The notes below the pieces were generated by a model. It was not told where the DNA came from, did not search any database, and worked only from the letters and a program-made list of their open reading frames with translations. A DNA stretch of 64,000 nucleotides from JAJFFW01 sp965263375 (GTDB lineage Bacteria > Pseudomonadota > Alphaproteobacteria > Caulobacterales > Parvularculaceae): positions 186,001 to 250,000 of the forward strand of contig OZ253669.1 in NCBI GenBank assembly GCA_965263375.1, in the 5' to 3' direction. A program made the translations under genes and the position numbers. Shown piece after piece: positions 61,609-64,000 of this stretch (positions within the stretch are counted from its first letter, which is position 1; every line of letters starts with the position of its first letter).

Positions 61609-63210
61609 TTAACCAGCGATGCTGTGTATGGTTGGATTTTGAGGGATTGCACCCTCAGTTGGGTCTGCGCGGCGGCGCAAGCTAATCGCTTCACTAATAT
61701 GGCGGCGCGCGACGCCGTCTTGACCATCAAGGTCCGCTAACGTTCGTGCAAGCCTTAAAATACGGTGGTAAGCGCGGGCGGAAAAGCCGATGCGTTCAGC
61801 CGCTTGCGTTAATAGGGCTGCGCCTTGTGCGTCGGGGACGGCGACTTTATTCAGCGCCGCGTCGCTTAAGGCGGCGTTTAGGTATTCTCCCGTTGAGTGG
61901 TTGTTTGTTGGTCCTTGGTTTGCGTGTGCGGGCAGAAGAGCCTTGGCCCGCTCGCGCTGCATTTCACGGGCGGCCACAATGCGCGCAGCGACTATCGCAC
62001 TTTCCTCTCCATCTGGTGGGGCGGCAAGATCGCTGGGGGTTACCGGGGATAGAGTAATGGCGATATCCATCCGATCGAGGAGCGGTCCGGAAATGCGCGA
62101 TTGGTAAATAGCCTCGCAATTGGGGCCGCGCCCGCATTGGCGACCGCTCGCCTTCCCATAACCGCAGCGGCAGGGGTTCATCGCTGCGATTAGTTGGAAA
62201 CGCGCCGGGTAGCGCGCGTGGTAATTGGCGCGCGCAATACGAACATCCCCGGTCTCTAGCGGTTGACGCAGACTATCAAGGACTGGCGCAGAAAACTCCG
62301 GCAGTTCATCTAAAAATAAAACCCCATGATGGGCGAGAGAGGCTTCGCCCGGTTTAGCGCGGACGCCCCCGCCAACCATCGCCGCCATTGAAGCTGAGTG
62401 ATGCGGCGCGCGAAAGGGCCGGGCGCGGGTCAGCCGTCCTTCTTCCACTAGGCCCGCCATAGATTGGATCATGGAAATTTCTAAAATTTCTGGCGGAGAT
62501 AACGGCGGCAATATGCCTGGCAGACGCGCCGCCAACATCGATTTACCGGCGCCCGGCGGGCCAACCATCAGCAAATTATGGGCGCCAGCAGCGGCGATTT
62601 CCAACGCGCGTTTAGCGGTTTGTTGGCCTTTTACGTCTTTCAAATCTAAAGGCGTCGGTCCATCTTCCATGACCCCGGGGGTGGGCGGGGATAGGATCTG
62701 AAATCCCTTAAAATGGTTGACGAGCTGAATAAGGCTTTTGGGCGCCAAGATCGATGCATCGCCCCCGGCCCACGCCGCCTCAGACCCGCAAGCGGCCGGA
62801 CAGATAAGCCCGAACCCTCGGGCGTTAGCGGCGACGGCGGCGGGCAAGGCCCCAGTCACAGGCGCAATCGACCCATCCAGGCCAAGCTCGCCCATCACAA
62901 CATATCCTTCAGCAGCATCTTTAGGGGCGGCCCCAGCTTCCATCAACAAGCCAAGGGCGATGGGTAAATCAAAGTGCCCGCCCTCTTTAGGTAAATCAGC
63001 GGGCGCCAAATTTACAGTCACGCGTTTTGCGGGAAGCCCAAGACCAATTGCGCTCAACGCGGCGCGCACTCTCTCGCGTGCTTCACTGACCGCTTTATCG
63101 GGCAGGCCAACGATTGAGAAGGCGTTAGCGCCGCCCGTTATTTGAACTTGAACCGTAACCGGGGTCGCATCGACCCCTTCAAAAGCGAACGTCTCCACCT
63201 GCGCGACCAT
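61609..63210 (-). CDS. comM: ComM/YifB-family Mg-chelatase-like ATPase
   Basis: A 533-residue AAA+ helicase-like protein that helps integrate foreign DNA during transformation in model species. An N-terminal ChlI-like S5 domain (about 1-170; VDATPVTVQVQITGG, DLPKEGGHFDLPIALGLL) precedes Walker A in MVGPPGAGKSMLAARLPGIL. Walker B is FLDELPEF. A zinc-like CRCGYGKASGRQCGRGPNCE region lies near residue 350. The C-terminal domain carries QAAERIGFSARAYHRILRLA. Length is normal. No competence pilus genes are in the window. Confidence 0.93.
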   Translation of the reverse strand: MVAQVETFAFEGVDATPVTVQVQITGGANAFSIVGLPDKAVSEARERVRAALSAIGLGLPAKRVTVNLAPADLPKEGGHFDLPIALGLLMEAGAAPKDAAEGYVVMGELGLDGSIAPVTGALPAAVAANARGFGLICPAACGSEAAWAGGDASILAPKSLIQLVNHFKGFQILSPPTPGVMEDGPTPLDLKDVKGQQTAKRALEIAAAGAHNLLMVGPPGAGKSMLAARLPGILPPLSPPEILEISMIQSMAGLVEEGRLTRARPFRAPHHSASMAAMVGGGVRAKPGEASLAHHGVLFLDELPEFSAPVLDSLRQPLETGDVRIARANYHARYPARFQLIAAMNPCRCGYGKASGRQCGRGPNCEAIYQSRISGPLLDRMDIAITLSPVTPSDLAAPPDGEESAIVAARIVAAREMQRERAKALLPAHANQGPTNNHSTGEYLNAALSDAALNKVAVPDAQGAALLTQAAERIGFSARAYHRILRLARTLADLDGQDGVARRHISEAISLRRRADPTEGAIPQNPTIHSIAG

Positions 63211-63514
63211 TAGCGCCTCTCCCCATACAGATAAAAACCATTACCGAATAAAAGCTGTTTCGATGCAGAAACAGCAACTTGACGAATATGCTGAAGCGTT
63301 TATAGAACAAAAAGGGAACATAAGCAAACTAATGTTTAAGACCCGATCGCATTGCGTGTCCTTGCGGGGTGTGGCGCAATCGGGTGACTAATGACGTGGA
63401 GAAATATGGACGTTTGTTAACGAGGAAAGCTCTGAACACGGCGTTCTTAAAACTTTTTATTAGGCGCATCCGCGCATAATCGTCAAAAAAATCTGAAGGT
63501 CTGCTCAAAAGACT
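63211..63514. other. Intergenic region between comM and the TIR-like gene
   Basis: About 304 bases with divergent genes on both sides. An inverted repeat with ACCCGAT near 63343 and ATCGGGT near 63387 could form a loose hairpin. No T-run, sigma promoter or reading frame stands out. Confidence 0.35.
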
Positions 63515-64000
63515 ATGGCGCATGTTTGCATATTATATGCGGTAGAGAACCAAGCTTTTGCCACAAGGATTGAAGAAGCCTTGTCGGCGCTAGGCTATGG
63601 CGTGTCTCGCCGTGAAGTCGTTGAAGAATCGTGCTTTGCTTATGGCGATGGCGCAGATGAGTCGGAGGCGATGATTGTTATCTGGTCGACGTCATCGATT
63701 TCGTCCCCAGCGGTGATTGCCGAAGCGCGCGCTGCGCTCGCCCGTCGCTCATTAACACCTGTTGCGATTGGCAAGGTGGAGCCGCCGCCAAGCTTTCAAC
63801 ATTTATGGCCAATTGAACTTAGCGGTTGGACTGGCGCTTTAGAGGACCCGCGTTGGCGCTTTGTCGTTGATGAAATTAATCTGTCTGTTCGCCGCGCCGA
63901 GGTCGGTTTTGAGGATGTGGACATGCGGCTCGCCGGCGGCGCGGGCGGCGGCGCTATGCGTGAGGCGCCGCGTTATTCGGGGCGCTCCGTGATAATGGGG
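63515..64000 (+). CDS. TIR-like domain protein (partial, runs off the window)
   Basis: The 162 visible codons begin MAHVCILYAVENQAFATRIE and continue EALSALGYGVSRREV. Later blocks are EAMIVIWSTSSISSPAVIAE and LTPVAIGKVEPP. The alternation ILY..EN...A..IEEAL...G..V with a later I-V-I-W-S-T-S-S and an acidic residue in the following helix resembles bacterial TIR domains. These either make scaffold contacts or act as NAD-degrading enzymes. The rest after about 130 becomes Gly/Ala/Arg-rich linker. The gene's 3' part, and so the effector partner, lies outside the window. Confidence 0.65.
   Translation, partial: MAHVCILYAVENQAFATRIEEALSALGYGVSRREVVEESCFAYGDGADESEAMIVIWSTSSISSPAVIAEARAALARRSLTPVAIGKVEPPPSFQHLWPIELSGWTGALEDPRWRFVVDEINLSVRRAEVGFEDVDMRLAGGAGGGAMREAPRYSGRSVIMG

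Noticed and set aside
1..64000. CRISPR array, prophage or conjugative module
   Set aside because: No regularly spaced repeats, cas genes, phage structural genes or conjugation genes were seen anywhere in the window.

Overview
The window is 64 kb of an alphaproteobacterial chromosome of moderate G+C content. This rests on CckA-type and other hybrid histidine kinases, the secB–Tim44-like–mltA–smr cluster beside dnaQ, a DUF21/CBS (CorC-type) protein, ComM, TonB-dependent receptors, coq7 and an hslU/hslV protease. The gene set suits an aerobic, aquatic member near Caulobacterales/Parvularculales, but the exact lineage is inferred and no rRNA is present.

Layout. 1–2.6 kb: coq7 (cut by the window edge), dsbB, exoD, tRNA-Leu(CAA) and two possible small proteins. 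2.7–11.9 kb: a carbohydrate-utilisation locus. A LACTB-like hydrolase and a degenerate M24 peptidase-like protein (+) converge on a binding-protein ABC transporter with a family GH4 enzyme (-). Two promoters that share the same TGAGTA-AA-TACTCA operator face inward from its two ends. A TonB receptor gene that should lead the ABC operon is decayed. 12.2–13.0 kb: a decayed IS3-family element. 13.2–19.5 kb: a beta-helix protein, a Sel1/peptidoglycan-binding protein, bioF-bioD-tusA and divergent bioA. 19.5–33 kb: a TonB receptor, an NfeD protease–desaturase–stomatin set, threonine dehydratase, SelO, a proteasome-fold (Ntn-hydrolase-like) protein of unknown function with a small partner gene, and DUF6151, DUF302 and patatin proteins. 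33–44 kb: CckA, a second hybrid kinase, a CorC-type protein, a remnant of an outer-membrane Slam-like barrel, dnaQ, secB, Tim44-like, mltA and smr. 44–50 kb: a membrane-anchored prephenate-dehydratase-like protein and hslU and hslV separated by an M20 peptidase gene. 50–55 kb: two paralogous small secreted cysteine proteins and hisH-hisA-(CHAD)-hisF-hisE. 55–64 kb: a dienelactone hydrolase, a PfkB sugar kinase, a small lipoprotein, an AmpG-type permease, a hybrid kinase, comM and a truncated TIR-like gene.

Most of the window is ordinary chromosomal backbone. The least explained parts are the Ntn-hydrolase-like pair at 29.3–31.1 kb, the operator-bracketed sugar locus with its decayed receptor, the membrane-anchored PDT/ACT protein, and the small cysteine protein pair. 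All family assignments come from reading motifs by eye; no database search was run.
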